Below, piece by piece: positions 8,904 to 16,388 of a DNA stretch of 64,000 nucleotides (position 1 is the stretch's first letter; each line of letters starts with the position of its first letter). The DNA comes from Curtobacterium sp. MCBA15_012 (GTDB lineage: Bacteria > Actinomycetota > Actinomycetes > Actinomycetales > Microbacteriaceae): NCBI RefSeq assembly GCF_001864935.2, contig NZ_CP126267.1, forward strand, positions 3,410,001-3,474,000, given 5' to 3'. A model generated the notes under the pieces. That model saw only the letters and a program-made list of their open reading frames with translations. It was not told where the DNA came from and did no database searches. The translations under genes and the position numbers were made by a program.

Positions 8904-9391
8904 CCGCGCCCGACCAGGTCCGGGAGCGCGCCGAGCAGCTCCTCGCCGAGCACCTCGGACCGGGCGACTGGACCTTCGCGTTCGACCACGCGAAGACCCG
9001 CGCCGGCCAGTGCGACTTCGGCCGACGCCGCATCACGGTGAGCCGGCACATCGCCGCCCGGGTGTCCGACGAGGACGTCGAGCAGGTCCTGCTCCACGAG
9101 GTCGCGCACGCGCTGGCCGGACCGCGTGCCGGCCACGGTCCGACGTGGCGACGGACCGCCGCGGGGATCGGGTACACCGGGTCCCGCCTGTACGACGGCC
9201 CCGTCGCCTCCGAGCTCGCGCCGTGGGTCGGCACGTGCCCCGCAGGGCACGAGCACGTCCGGTACCGCACCCCCACGCGCACGCTCGCGTGTGCTGCGTG
9301 CTCGCGCCGGTTCGACCCGCGGAACACGATCACCTGGCGCCGTCGCTCGGATACCGCAGGATCGATCCCGAGCGTGGAGGCGCGCCGGTGA
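8900..9391 (+). CDS. SprT-like zinc metalloprotease
   Basis: Predicted 163-residue cytoplasmic protein of the SprT/Spartan family. The zinc site is HEVAHA (HExxH, about residues 63-68) with a third histidine in GPRAGHGPTWRRTA, exactly the SprT spacing. A C-terminal zinc ribbon follows (CPAGHEHVRYRT then CAACSRRF). Eukaryotic Spartan removes DNA-protein crosslinks; bacterial members are largely uncharacterised. The GTG start at 8900 overlaps the stop codon of the preceding TPR-like gene (GTGA), so the two are co-translated. Confidence 0.9.
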   Translation: MTAPDQVRERAEQLLAEHLGPGDWTFAFDHAKTRAGQCDFGRRRITVSRHIAARVSDEDVEQVLLHEVAHALAGPRAGHGPTWRRTAAGIGYTGSRLYDGPVASELAPWVGTCPAGHEHVRYRTPTRTLACAACSRRFDPRNTITWRRRSDTAGSIPSVEARR

Positions 9392-9396
9392 GCCGT

Positions 9397-9402
9397 TAGC
9401 CT
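9397..9402 (+). promoter_or_regulatory. Leaderless-type -10 hexamer TAGCCT
   Basis: TAGCCT ends 6 nt before the ATG at 9409 of the CGNR gene; there is no ribosome-binding site, consistent with a transcript starting at the A of ATG. Confidence 0.6.
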
Positions 9403-9408
9403 GGGCGG

Positions 9409-10104
9409 ATGCACACGGGGCAGCACATCCGGACGGACAGCGGGTCGTCGTGGTTCTTCGACGCCGGCCGGATCGCCCTCGACTTCGCGCACACGGGCGG
9501 CTTCGCGGACGACCCGGACGGGCGGCGCCCCCGCTCCCGGCTCGGCGAGCTCCTCGTGACCCCGGCCGACCTGGACGAGTGGCTCGGCGACCACACCGAA
9601 CCGATCGACGTCGGCGCGAGCGCCCGGGAACTCCTCGACGCACGGGCCCTGCGTGCCGCGATCGGACGCCTCGCCGTCGCCGCCGCGCCCGCTCCCGCCG
9701 ACGACGCCGCCACCCGGACCGCCGTCGCCGCCGGGCTCCGCGCCGGGACCGGACGGACCCGACCGGCACCCGACGACATCGACACCGTGAACCTGTTCGC
9801 GGCACTGCCCGACGTGCCGCCGAGCCTGCCCGGCGGACGCCGTCGCGCCGGGGCGAACCGGGTCCGCCTGGCGCAGGCGCTGTCGAGCGTGGCGCGGGAC
9901 GCGGTGGCCCTGTTCACCGAGGTCGGTTTCGACGACGTCGCCGCCGACGGCCAGCCGACGCGCCTGAGCCGGTGCTCGGCGGAGGACTGCGGGCTCGTCT
10001 TCTACGACTCGTCCCGTGGGGGCACCCGCCGTTGGTGCTCGATGCAGCGGTGCGGGAACCGGGCGAAGGTGCGGGCGCACCGGGCCCGGCGCGCGGCGGC
10101 CTGA
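9409..10104 (+). CDS. CGNR zinc-finger protein (ABATE domain)
   Basis: Predicted transcription factor of 231 residues. The N-terminal stress-induced ABATE-type region (WFFDAGRIALDFAHTGG near 14-30, followed by alpha-helical LLDARALRAAI) is joined to a C-terminal CGNR zinc finger: SRCSAEDCGLVFYD then RRWCSMQRCGNRAKVRAHRARR, with the four zinc cysteines and the CGNR signature in place. Members of this family bind DNA through the C-terminal finger; ligands are unknown. It has its own leaderless promoter and precedes mntH, with about 100 bp between them. Confidence 0.93.
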   Translation: MHTGQHIRTDSGSSWFFDAGRIALDFAHTGGFADDPDGRRPRSRLGELLVTPADLDEWLGDHTEPIDVGASARELLDARALRAAIGRLAVAAAPAPADDAATRTAVAAGLRAGTGRTRPAPDDIDTVNLFAALPDVPPSLPGGRRRAGANRVRLAQALSSVARDAVALFTEVGFDDVAADGQPTRLSRCSAEDCGLVFYDSSRGGTRRWCSMQRCGNRAKVRAHRARRAAA

Positions 10105-10161
10105 GCGGCGGGCACCGAGCACCGGGCCGTCGGCCGCTCCGTCCGCTCCTTCTGCACCGCG

Positions 10162-10191
10162 CCGAATCCCTGGATTCGGTCCCCCGAATCC
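10162..10191. promoter_or_regulatory. Predicted mntH operator: 18-bp palindrome plus third half-site
   Basis: CCGAATCC (10162-10169) and GGATTCGG (10172-10179) form perfect 8-bp arms with a 2-bp centre; a further CCGAATCC lies at 10184-10191, 22 bp from the first. Relative to a start at 10209 the sites cover about -47 to -18, overlapping the -35 region. The position suggests a metal-responsive repressor such as an MntR/DtxR-type protein, but the sequence is not the classical DtxR box. Confidence 0.6.
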
Positions 10192-10196
10192 TCTGG

Positions 10197-10202
10197 CATC
10201 CT
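10197..10202 (+). promoter_or_regulatory. Leaderless-type -10 hexamer CATCCT (mntH)
   Basis: CATCCT ends 6 nt before the GTG at 10209, matching the spacing seen for many other genes here, although the first base departs from TANNNT. Confidence 0.4.
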
Positions 10203-10208
10203 GGTCGC

Positions 10209-11465
10209 GTGACCGACACCGCCGCCCCGACGAGCGCACCCACCGGGGACGCTCCGCGCCGTCGCGCCGCCAGCCTCACGTTGCTCGGCCCGGCCTTCGT
10301 CGCCGCCATCGCCTACGTCGACCCGGGCAACGTCGCCGCCAACCTCACCGCGGGGGCGACGTACGGCTACCTGCTGCTCTGGGTCCTCGTCGCCGCCAAC
10401 GCCAGCGCCGTCGTCGTGCAGTACCTGTCCGCGAAGCTCGGGGTCGTCACCGGGAAGTCCCTGCCGGAGCTCCTCGGCATGCGGATGCGTCGAGCGCCGC
10501 GCCTGCTGTTCTGGGCCCAGGCCGAGGTCGTCGCCGCCGCGACCGACGTGGCCGAGGTCATCGGCGGGGCGCTCGCCCTGCACCTGCTGTTCGGCGTGCC
10601 GCTCGTCGCCGGCGGGGTGATCACGGGCGTGGTGTCGATGGCGATCCTCGTGCTGCAGAACCGGCGGGGCGCCCGCGCGTTCGAGGTCGTCGTCACGGCC
10701 ATGCTCGCGGTCCTGACGGTCGGGTTCTGCGCGGGACTGCTGTTCGCGCAGGTCTCGCCCGGCGAACTCGTGTCCGGGCTCGTGCCGCGCTTCGAGGGCT
10801 CCGGGTCGGTGCTGCTCGCGGCGTCGATGCTCGGCGCGACCGTGATGCCGCACGCCGTGTACCTGCACTCGGCGCTCGCCCGCGACCGGCACGGTGCCAC
10901 CCCCGCCGGTCCCGAGCGCCGCCGGGTGCTCCACATGACCCGGTGGGACGTCGCACTGGCGCTCGTCGTCGCCGGCGGGGTGAACGTCTGCATGCTCGTG
11001 CTCGCGGCGGCGACGCTGCCGGGCGTCGCGGGCACGGACACGATCCCGGGCGCGCAGGCGGCGATCGAGGCGAACGTCGGCCCGGTCGTCGGCGTGCTCT
11101 TCGCCGTGGGGCTGCTCGCGTCGGGGCTGGCGTCGACCTCGGTGGGCTGCATGGCCGGCGCGGAGATCATGCACGGGCTGTTGCACGTACGGGTGCCGCT
11201 GCTCGCCCGGCGGCTCGTGACCCTGGTGCCGGCGCTCGTGCTGCTCGCGGTGGGGGCGGACGCCACGATGCTGCTCGTGGTGAGCCAGGTGGTGCTGAGC
11301 TTCGGGATCGCGTTCGCGATCGTGCCGCTGGTGGCCTACACGTCGCGCCGGAGCGTGATGGGCGACGACGCCAACGCGGTCGCCACCCGGGTGGTCGCGT
11401 GGGTGATCGCCACCGTGATCGTCGCGCTCAACGTCGCGCTGGTCGTGCTCACCCTGACCGGGTGA
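10209..11465 (+). CDS. mntH: Nramp family divalent metal (Mn2+/Fe2+) transporter
   Basis: Proton-coupled importer of manganese and iron in the cytoplasmic membrane, 418 residues with eleven predicted helices. The family's metal-binding motif DPGN lies in helix 1 (IAYVDPGNVAANLTAG, near 36-50) and the helix 6 motif MPHAVYLHSAL near 215-225; both are intact. The start is GTG at 10209, chosen because it follows a -10-like hexamer at the leaderless distance and opens a short polar N-terminus before helix 1. The palindromic operator just upstream indicates metal-dependent control. A GC hairpin follows the stop codon. Confidence 0.95.
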   Translation: MTDTAAPTSAPTGDAPRRRAASLTLLGPAFVAAIAYVDPGNVAANLTAGATYGYLLLWVLVAANASAVVVQYLSAKLGVVTGKSLPELLGMRMRRAPRLLFWAQAEVVAAATDVAEVIGGALALHLLFGVPLVAGGVITGVVSMAILVLQNRRGARAFEVVVTAMLAVLTVGFCAGLLFAQVSPGELVSGLVPRFEGSGSVLLAASMLGATVMPHAVYLHSALARDRHGATPAGPERRRVLHMTRWDVALALVVAGGVNVCMLVLAAATLPGVAGTDTIPGAQAAIEANVGPVVGVLFAVGLLASGLASTSVGCMAGAEIMHGLLHVRVPLLARRLVTLVPALVLLAVGADATMLLVVSQVVLSFGIAFAIVPLVAYTSRRSVMGDDANAVATRVVAWVIATVIVALNVALVVLTLTG

Positions 11466-11482
11466 GCACGACCGGGTGAGCA

Positions 11483-11505
11483 CGACCGCGCGAGGTGCGC
11501 GGTCG
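11483..11505. terminator. Bidirectional terminator hairpin between mntH and DUF427 gene
   Basis: Perfect 9-bp arms CGACCGCGC and GCGCGGTCG enclose GAGGT. The hairpin lies between two convergent genes 18 nt after the mntH stop codon. No U-tract on either strand. Confidence 0.5.
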
Positions 11506-11551
11506 GTCACGCGGGACCGGCCCGCACGCACGACCGCGTGGGGCGCCGGCG

Positions 11552-11854
11552 TCAGTCGACGACGCGGACGTCCTTCCAGAAGGCGTAGTAGCCCGAGTAG
11601 TCCTGGCCGACCCGGTCGAACGACGAGGGGATCGGCGTCGGGTACGACCACGCGCGGTCGGGCAGCGCCTGCCCGTCGACCGTGACCGTGTAGTACTGCG
11701 TGTCGCCCTTCCACGGGCAGTGGTACTGGGTGTCGCTCTCGGTGAAGAACTCGGGCTTCACGCTGGACGGCGGGAAGTACCAGTTGCCCTCGATCTGGAC
11801 GAGGTCCTCCTTCGGGGCCTCCGCGATCACGGTGTCGCCGACGACTGCCTTCAT
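11552..11854 (-). CDS. DUF427 domain protein
   Basis: Small cytoplasmic protein of 100 residues belonging to the DUF427 family. The typical blocks are visible: KAVVGDTVIAEAP, VQIEGNWYFPPSSV, TQYHCPWKGDTQYYTV and the tryptophan/tyrosine-rich end AWSYPTPIPSSF. The family forms a compact beta fold of unknown function and is common as a single-gene unit in actinobacteria. The ATG at 11854 follows GGAGGA at a good distance; an in-frame GTG 15 nt upstream is the site itself and is unlikely to be the start. It converges with mntH. Confidence 0.92.
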   Translation of the reverse strand: MKAVVGDTVIAEAPKEDLVQIEGNWYFPPSSVKPEFFTESDTQYHCPWKGDTQYYTVTVDGQALPDRAWSYPTPIPSSFDRVGQDYSGYYAFWKDVRVVD

Positions 11855-11904
11855 GACGTGTTCCTCCACTCGCGGCGTCGGGGCGACGCCTGCGATCCGG
11901 AACG

Positions 11905-12516
11905 CTACGCGCGCGGCCCCTGTTCCCGCTGCGCACCGGAACGGCCCCGCTGCGTGCCGGGGCGGAGGACGACGAGGTCCGGTCCGGCGGCGAGCGCCGT
12001 CCGCACGTCCTCACGGTCGAGACCGGACGCCCCTTCGGCGGCGCTGACGAGGTGGCGCACCGCCTGCCGGAGCCCCGTGTACGCGGCGCAGGCGGCGCAG
12101 GCGGCGGCCGCCTCGGGTGCGGTGTGGTCGATGCCGACCGCGACGAGGGCGTCCACGACCGCACCGGCCGCGAGCAGGTCCTCGACGGCGGGGTCCGGGG
12201 CCGCTGCGGTGTCGGCGGGCTCGCCCGCCGCCTCGGCGGCGTCCGGGTGCGGCCCCGCGGTCCGGCCCGCGGCGACGACCGCGACGACGCACCGGTCACC
12301 ACGCTCGGCCTGGAGGCCCGTCACGCGTTCCGCGACCGCACGCGCGTTCCCGAGGTGGCCGAGCACGACCTCCGGCCCCACCGGCACGCGGGCTGCCGCG
12401 GCCCGGGCATCGCGGTCACGGTCGGCCGCGGACGTGCCACGTCGCTCGGGCAGGACGTCGACCCAGACCACCAGGTGTGCGTCCGCGGCGACGCGCTCGG
12501 CGCCGGCGACGCCCAC
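11905..12516 (-). CDS. ComB-like 2-phosphosulfolactate phosphatase family protein, apparent frameshift near start
   Basis: The visible frame (203 residues from GTG at 12516) matches the ComB family: VVWVDVLPERRG, a VVLGHLGNARAVAERV block corresponding to the family's GSLRNA motif, RCVVAVVAAGR, then AVEDLLAAGAVVDALVAVGIDHTAPEAAAA. Archaeal ComB dephosphorylates phosphosulfolactate for coenzyme M; bacterial members are of unclear role. The usual N-terminus (QYQVRFAW) is present but in another frame, running from GTG at 12557; adding one G to the G-run at 12512-12514 would join the two as FAWGVAGAERV. So the gene is either truly broken, starts late, or carries a sequencing error. The family's SLRN serine is also replaced (HLGN). 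Confidence 0.75.
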   Translation of the reverse strand: MGVAGAERVAADAHLVVWVDVLPERRGTSAADRDRDARAAAARVPVGPEVVLGHLGNARAVAERVTGLQAERGDRCVVAVVAAGRTAGPHPDAAEAAGEPADTAAAPDPAVEDLLAAGAVVDALVAVGIDHTAPEAAAACAACAAYTGLRQAVRHLVSAAEGASGLDREDVRTALAAGPDLVVLRPGTQRGRSGAQREQGPRA

Positions 12517-12652
12517 GCGAACCGGACCTGGTACTGCCCCTGGGTGCGTGCTGCCACGGGGCCACGATACCGAGCGCGACGGCCTGTCCGTCCGCTCAGG
12601 AGCCCTGGCCGCGGGCGGCGTCCGGAGGTCGATCGGTCAGCGCGACCGACCG

Positions 12653-12658
12653 TAGGAT
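12653..12658 (+). promoter_or_regulatory. Leaderless-type -10 hexamer TAGGAT
   Basis: TAGGAT ends 8 nt before the ATG at 12667. The distance fits a transcript starting at that ATG rather than at the in-frame GTG at 12661. Confidence 0.5.
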
Positions 12659-12666
12659 CGGTGACC

Positions 12667-13299
12667 ATGGAGCTCGCCCCCGTCCCCACCCTGACCGGCG
12701 ACCGCGTGACGCTCGAGCCGCTCGACCCCGAGCACGCGGACGACCTGCGGGCGGCGGTCACCGACGGCGACCTCTGGCGCACCTGGTACACCTCGGTCCC
12801 GGCGCCCGACGCGGTCGACGGCGAGATCGAGCGCCGGCTCGCGGAGCACGAGGCCGGGCGCATGGTGCCGTTCGCGATCCGCGACCGTCCGACCGGCCGG
12901 GTCGTCGGGGCCACGACCTTCGCGAACATCGACGTCCCGAACCGCCGCGTCGAGATCGGGTACACGTTCCTCGCCCGGGCGGCGCAGCGCACCGGGATCA
13001 ACACCGAGGCCAAGCTCCTGCTGCTGTCGCACGCGTTCGAGACCTGGCAGTGCATCGCGGTCGAGTTCCGGACGCACTGGCACAACCAGCAGTCCCGCGC
13101 GGCGATCGCGTCCCTCGGCGCCAAGCAGGACGGGGTGCTCCGCAGCCACGCGATCGGCCGCGACGGAACCCTGCGCGACACGGTGGTCTTCTCGATCACC
13201 GCTGCCGAGTGGCCGACCGTCCGGCTGTCGCTCACCGAGCGGCTGCGCAACCGCGACCGGGCCGAGGGCTCCCGCCGCCGGGCCGCACGGCACGCCTGA
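12667..13299 (+). CDS. GNAT family acetyltransferase (RimJ/RimL-like)
   Basis: Predicted cytoplasmic N-acetyltransferase of 210 residues. It opens with LTGDRVTLEPLDPEHADDL, the RimJ/RimL N-terminus, and shows the core strands IRDRPTGRVVGATTFANI and VEIGYTFLARAAQRTGINTEAKLLLLSHAF, where the acetyl-CoA loop is of the degenerate RAAQRTG type, followed by VEFRTHWHNQQSRAAIASLGA. The substrate (protein N-terminus, amino acid or antibiotic) cannot be deduced. The basic C-terminus (RNRDRAEGSRRRAARHA) is unusual. An in-frame GTG two codons upstream (12661) is an alternative start. Confidence 0.9.
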   Translation: MELAPVPTLTGDRVTLEPLDPEHADDLRAAVTDGDLWRTWYTSVPAPDAVDGEIERRLAEHEAGRMVPFAIRDRPTGRVVGATTFANIDVPNRRVEIGYTFLARAAQRTGINTEAKLLLLSHAFETWQCIAVEFRTHWHNQQSRAAIASLGAKQDGVLRSHAIGRDGTLRDTVVFSITAAEWPTVRLSLTERLRNRDRAEGSRRRAARHA

Positions 13300-13360
13300 T
13301 GCGCGTTCCGCCGACCGCGAGGTGACGCCGGGCCGGCCCGGACGTCCCAGCGTCCGCGGG

Positions 13361-13366
13361 TAGCGT
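13361..13366 (+). promoter_or_regulatory. Leaderless-type -10 hexamer TAGCGT
   Basis: TAGCGT ends 7 nt before the ATG at 13374; no ribosome-binding site precedes the ATG. Confidence 0.6.
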
Positions 13367-13373
13367 CCGGCGC

Positions 13374-13853
13374 ATGCACGTCGGACTCCGCATCGTCCTG
13401 GACGCGCCGGTCGACACCGTGCGCGACGCCCTGCTGTCCCCGGCCGTGATGGTCGCGGTGACGAAGCCGTTCCTGGTGTACCGGTCGCGGTCCCCCGAGG
13501 GCCTGCCCGTGCGGTGGACACCCGGCGAACCGCACCCGATCACCGCGGACGCGTTCGGCGTCGTGCCGAGCGGCGACACCCACGTCGACATCGACCGGTA
13601 CGAGGTCGACGGCGTCCCCGTGCAGCGCGACGACGGCGGTGGCGTCTCCGGGCTGTTCGGCCGGATGACGATGGCGCACCGGATGGCGACGGTCGACCTC
13701 GGCGACGGGCGGACGCTGCTCCTGGACCGGCTGACCTACCGGATGCGGCCCGCGGTCCTCGGGATCGCGCTCTGGCCGGGCATGTGGGTCATCTGGCAGT
13801 GGCGCGCCCTGCGGATGCGCCAGCTCGCCCCCACCTGGCGACCGGGGGCCTGA
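13374..13853 (+). CDS. Hypothetical protein, SRPBCC-like fold
   Basis: Unrecognised 159-residue protein. The opening MHVGLRIVLDAPVDTVRDALLSPAVMVAVTK resembles the first strand and helices of polyketide-cyclase/SRPBCC proteins, and the middle alternates short strands (THVDIDRYEVDGVPV, MATVDLGDGRTLLLDRLTYRM). A hydrophobic stretch (VLGIALWPGMWVIWQWRAL, about 127-145) precedes a short basic tail and could be the long C-terminal helix of the fold or a membrane anchor. It has its own leaderless promoter, and a DUF1684 gene with a separate promoter follows. Confidence 0.75.
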   Translation: MHVGLRIVLDAPVDTVRDALLSPAVMVAVTKPFLVYRSRSPEGLPVRWTPGEPHPITADAFGVVPSGDTHVDIDRYEVDGVPVQRDDGGGVSGLFGRMTMAHRMATVDLGDGRTLLLDRLTYRMRPAVLGIALWPGMWVIWQWRALRMRQLAPTWRPGA

Positions 13854-13938
13854 CCCGGCGGTCGACCCCGCACGGCGGGTGCGGTGCCGTGACGGGACGA
13901 TCGCGGCCGGTCGCTGGCACACGCGGAGCGCCCGGGCG

Positions 13939-13944
13939 TACGCT
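13939..13944 (+). promoter_or_regulatory. Leaderless-type -10 hexamer TACGCT
   Basis: TACGCT ends 6 nt before the GTG at 13951 of the DUF1684 gene. Confidence 0.55.
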
Positions 13945-13950
13945 CGCCGT

Positions 13951-14592
13951 GTGAGCCAGACGCAGGAGCCGAGGGCCCAGGACCGTGTGCACAGCACGCT
14001 CGCGACCGTGGACTGGCGTCGGATGACGTTCGACCTGTACCGCCGGGTCCGCGCGACGCCAGACCCCGAGACCGCCCACGCGATGTGGCGCGAGACGCGG
14101 GACGCCATGTTCGGCGAACACCCCGCGAGCCCGCTGCTCGACGAGGACGCCCGCGACTTCGAGGCGCTGCCCGTCCCGGACTACGACCCCGAGTGGCGGT
14201 TCCGCGCCCGGGTCGAGACCGCCGAGCCCCTGGCGATGGACGTCGAGACCGGGACCGACGGCACGGTGCACTTCGACCGCCTGGGCGTCGTCCGGCTGCC
14301 CGGCATCGGGTCGCTCGACGTGTGGTCGCACGGCGGCTACGCGGGCGGCGTGTTCGTCCCCGTGAAGGACGCCAGCGCGGGCCGGGCCCGGGGCACCTAC
14401 GGCGGCGGACGGTACCTGCTCGACACGATCAAGGGCGCCGACCTCGGGGGCGACGACGGCGAGCTCGTGCTCGACTTCAACTTCGCCTACAACCCCTCGT
14501 GCGCGTACGACCCGGCCTGGGCGTGCCCGCTCGCGCCGCCCGGCAACACGGTCGCGGTGCCGATCCCGGTCGGCGAGCAGTACGACTTCTGA
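13951..14592 (+). CDS. DUF1684 domain protein
   Basis: Predicted 213-residue cytoplasmic protein of the DUF1684 family, which is widespread and uncharacterised. Diagnostic blocks are WRETRDAMFGEHPASPL near 50-65, the central beta region (FDRLGVVRLPGIGSLDVW, GGYAGGVFVPVKDA, TYGGGRYLLDTIKGAD) and the nearly invariant C-terminal DFNFAYNPSCAYDPAWACPLAPPGNTV. The start codon is GTG, deduced from the leaderless spacing; longer in-frame extensions upstream lack coding character. A GntR regulator begins 22 nt downstream in the same direction, so the two may form an operon. Confidence 0.93.
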   Translation: MSQTQEPRAQDRVHSTLATVDWRRMTFDLYRRVRATPDPETAHAMWRETRDAMFGEHPASPLLDEDARDFEALPVPDYDPEWRFRARVETAEPLAMDVETGTDGTVHFDRLGVVRLPGIGSLDVWSHGGYAGGVFVPVKDASAGRARGTYGGGRYLLDTIKGADLGGDDGELVLDFNFAYNPSCAYDPAWACPLAPPGNTVAVPIPVGEQYDF

Positions 14593-14614
14593 CCCTCGAC
14601 GAGCAGGACAGCAC

Positions 14615-14983
14615 ATGGAGCGCATGACCGGACTCGTGGCCCTCGACGCCGGCGGGCGGGTGCCACCCTTCGAGCAGGTGCGGTCGCAGATCGCGGCCCA
14701 GATCACGGCGGGGTACCTCGTCGACGGCGAGCGCCTGCCGAGCGTCCGCGCCCTGGCGGAGGAGCTCGGGCTCGCCGCCGGCACCGTCGCGAAGGCCTAC
14801 CAGCTGCTCGAGGAGGCCGACCTCGTGCACACCGCACGGGGTGCCGGCACGCGGGTCGTCCGACCGGTCGAGGCCCCTGGTCCGGTCACCGAGGCCGCCC
14901 GTGCCCTCGTCGCCGCCGCCCGCGAGGCCGGACTCTCCGCCGACCAGGCCGCCGCCGCCGTGCACGAGGCCTGGCCCGCCTGA
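14615..14983 (+). CDS. GntR-family transcription regulator (YtrA-like, short)
   Basis: DNA-binding regulator of 122 residues with a winged helix of the GntR type (PPFEQVRSQIAAQITAGYLVDGERLPSVRALAEELGLAAGTVAKAYQLLEEADLV). The C-terminal part is only about 40 residues (EAARALVAAAREAGLSADQAAAAV), as in the YtrA subfamily, which lacks a ligand domain and often controls ABC transporters; none is adjacent here. The ATG at 14615 has AGGA 6 nt upstream. It likely shares a transcript with the DUF1684 gene. Confidence 0.9.
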   Translation: MERMTGLVALDAGGRVPPFEQVRSQIAAQITAGYLVDGERLPSVRALAEELGLAAGTVAKAYQLLEEADLVHTARGAGTRVVRPVEAPGPVTEAARALVAAAREAGLSADQAAAAVHEAWPA

Positions 14984-15037
14984 CCACCTGACGGCCACGC
15001 CGGCGACCGTCACCGCCTGCCGCGGACCGACCGGACC

Positions 15038-15183
15038 GACCGCAGCCAGCGGGGCGGACGCGCACCGCGCCTCCCCACCGGCCCCGCACGTCCGACCGCA
15101 GCCGGCGGGGCGGACCCGCACCGCGCCTCCCGGCCGGTCCCACCGACCGCCACCAGCGCGACGGACCCGCACCGCGCCTCCCG
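15038..15183 (+). repeat. Three irregular direct repeats of about 50 bp containing CACCGCGCCTCC
   Basis: Units starting near 15038, 15094 and 15145 share ACCGC...GGCGGACSCGCACCGCGCCTCCC. They fill most of the gap between the GntR regulator and the convergent GH114 lipoprotein gene, and each carries one half of the GGAGGCGCGG palindrome family. Confidence 0.7.
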
Positions 15184-15198
15184 ACCGACGCGACCGCG

Positions 15199-16116
15199 TC
15201 AGCAGTGCTCGGCGACGTACGCCGGGTCGGACGGCACCACGAGGTCCCGGTCCCGCAGGATCGTCATCGCGGGCCGTTCCGCCAGCGCGCACACCTCGGA
15301 CCACGGCCGCCCGAGGGTGTCCGCGTACTCGACGTCGACCACCTGGTCGCCGTACACGTCGGTGTAGGCCGAGCACTCGTCGTACTGCACGCACTCCTCG
15401 GCGACCACGAAGTCGAAGCCCGTCCGCTGCCGTCCCGTCGCACCGAGCTGGGGCGTGTTCTTCTGCCCGACCGCGAGGCCGTGCGCGTGCCCGGTCCGCA
15501 CCAGGTCGGCGGCGAGCGCGAGGTTGCCCGCCCGGGTCAGCCGCCCGTCGGAGCGCGTCCACGAGTCGAGGTTGTCGAACTCGACCGCCGCGAACCCGCG
15601 GTCGGCGCACCGGGCGACCACGGGCGACAGGACGGCGAGGACCTCGGCGCGCGTGGCGGCGGTCCTCGTGTCGAGCAGCACCTCGTCCGGCCAGCCGGGG
15701 TCGGACACCGGTTCGCCGTCCTCGTCGCGGAGCACCGCGTCGGGGTGGTGGTCGAGCCAGTCGTCGGTCTCGTCCGGCTGGGTCTGGAAGCCGTTGACGT
15801 AGCAGATCGAGTACACGCCCGCGGCGGGTCGGGCGGTGCTGTCCCGCTCGACGACCGTGACGTCCGCGGCGGGGGCGTACGCGCCGCCGAGCTGGTAGTC
15901 CGGCACGCCGCCGGTGGGCAGGGCGCGCACCCGTGCGCTGCTCGACGACGGCTCACCGGCGGTCGGGACCGGCGGGGCCTGCCGGGCCGACGCCACGCCG
16001 ACGGGCGCGGTCGCGGACGGTGCGCCACCGCCCGCGCAGGCGGTGGCGCCGAGCACGAGGAGCACCGCCGTCGAGACCGCGACGAGAGCGGTGCGCGGGG
16101 TCGTCCGAGGGGCCAC
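15199..16116 (-). CDS. Lipoprotein with GH114-type (endo-alpha-1,4-polygalactosaminidase) domain
   Basis: Predicted secreted lipoprotein of 305 residues: signal peptide with a hydrophobic core (TALVAVSTAVLLVL) and lipobox LGATAC, a low-complexity linker, then a TIM-barrel domain like the GH114/TM1410 family. Typical features are DYQLGGAY at the first strand, YSICYVNGFQTQPDE, FAAVEFDNLDSW with the presumed catalytic acid, LAVGQKNTPQL and DFVVAEECVQYDEC. Family members cleave alpha-1,4-galactosaminan-type exopolysaccharide, so a role in cell-surface or biofilm polysaccharide turnover is inferred. The GTG at 16116 is preferred (GATGAT ends 7 nt upstream); ATG at 16128 would add four residues. 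Confidence 0.85.
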   Translation of the reverse strand: MAPRTTPRTALVAVSTAVLLVLGATACAGGGAPSATAPVGVASARQAPPVPTAGEPSSSSARVRALPTGGVPDYQLGGAYAPAADVTVVERDSTARPAAGVYSICYVNGFQTQPDETDDWLDHHPDAVLRDEDGEPVSDPGWPDEVLLDTRTAATRAEVLAVLSPVVARCADRGFAAVEFDNLDSWTRSDGRLTRAGNLALAADLVRTGHAHGLAVGQKNTPQLGATGRQRTGFDFVVAEECVQYDECSAYTDVYGDQVVDVEYADTLGRPWSEVCALAERPAMTILRDRDLVVPSDPAYVAEHC

Positions 16117-16123
16117 GAGCAGG

Positions 16124-16129
16124 ATCATC
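16124..16129 (-). promoter_or_regulatory. Leaderless-type -10 hexamer GATGAT
   Basis: On the minus strand GATGAT ends 7 nt before the GTG at 16116. The ATG at 16128 overlaps this hexamer, which argues for the GTG if the promoter is real. Confidence 0.4.
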
Positions 16130-16175
16130 GCACGCGCTCGGCGAACGCCCACTGCCCAGCGGGGCCGACGACCGC

Positions 16176-16388
16176 TATGCTGGGGGTACTCGAGGCGCCG
16201 ATCGCCTCGTGCGTCGTACGGACGCCCCGAACTCCCGACCGGTCACCGGTCGATGATCACGCACCAGCACATCGGTGCCCAGGCTCTCTGCTGCGGCGAC
16301 TGCGCCGGCCTCCCCGGCCGCGCAGGATCCCCGCCCGCGCGCCGGACACGAGCGCGCCCACGGCCGGCCCACGCCGGCTGGAAGGGTC
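16176..16388 (+). promoter_or_regulatory. Predicted promoter and long 5' leader of the DEAD-box helicase gene
   Basis: TATGCT (16176-16181) is a good -10 element; transcription would start near 16188, about 200 nt before the helicase start. The leader begins with a 7-bp hairpin (CGAGGCG, CCGAT, CGCCTCG; 16191-16209) and contains a small open frame from ATG 16253 (MITHQHIGAQALCCGDCAG...) that overlaps the helicase start. Long leaders are common for cold-inducible DEAD-box genes. Confidence 0.5.

Noticed and set aside
12321..14108. Long minus-strand frame containing QYQVRFAW
   Set aside because: Only its last part, from 12557, has real coding character (the ComB-like N-terminus); the remainder is antisense to the acetyltransferase and the next gene.
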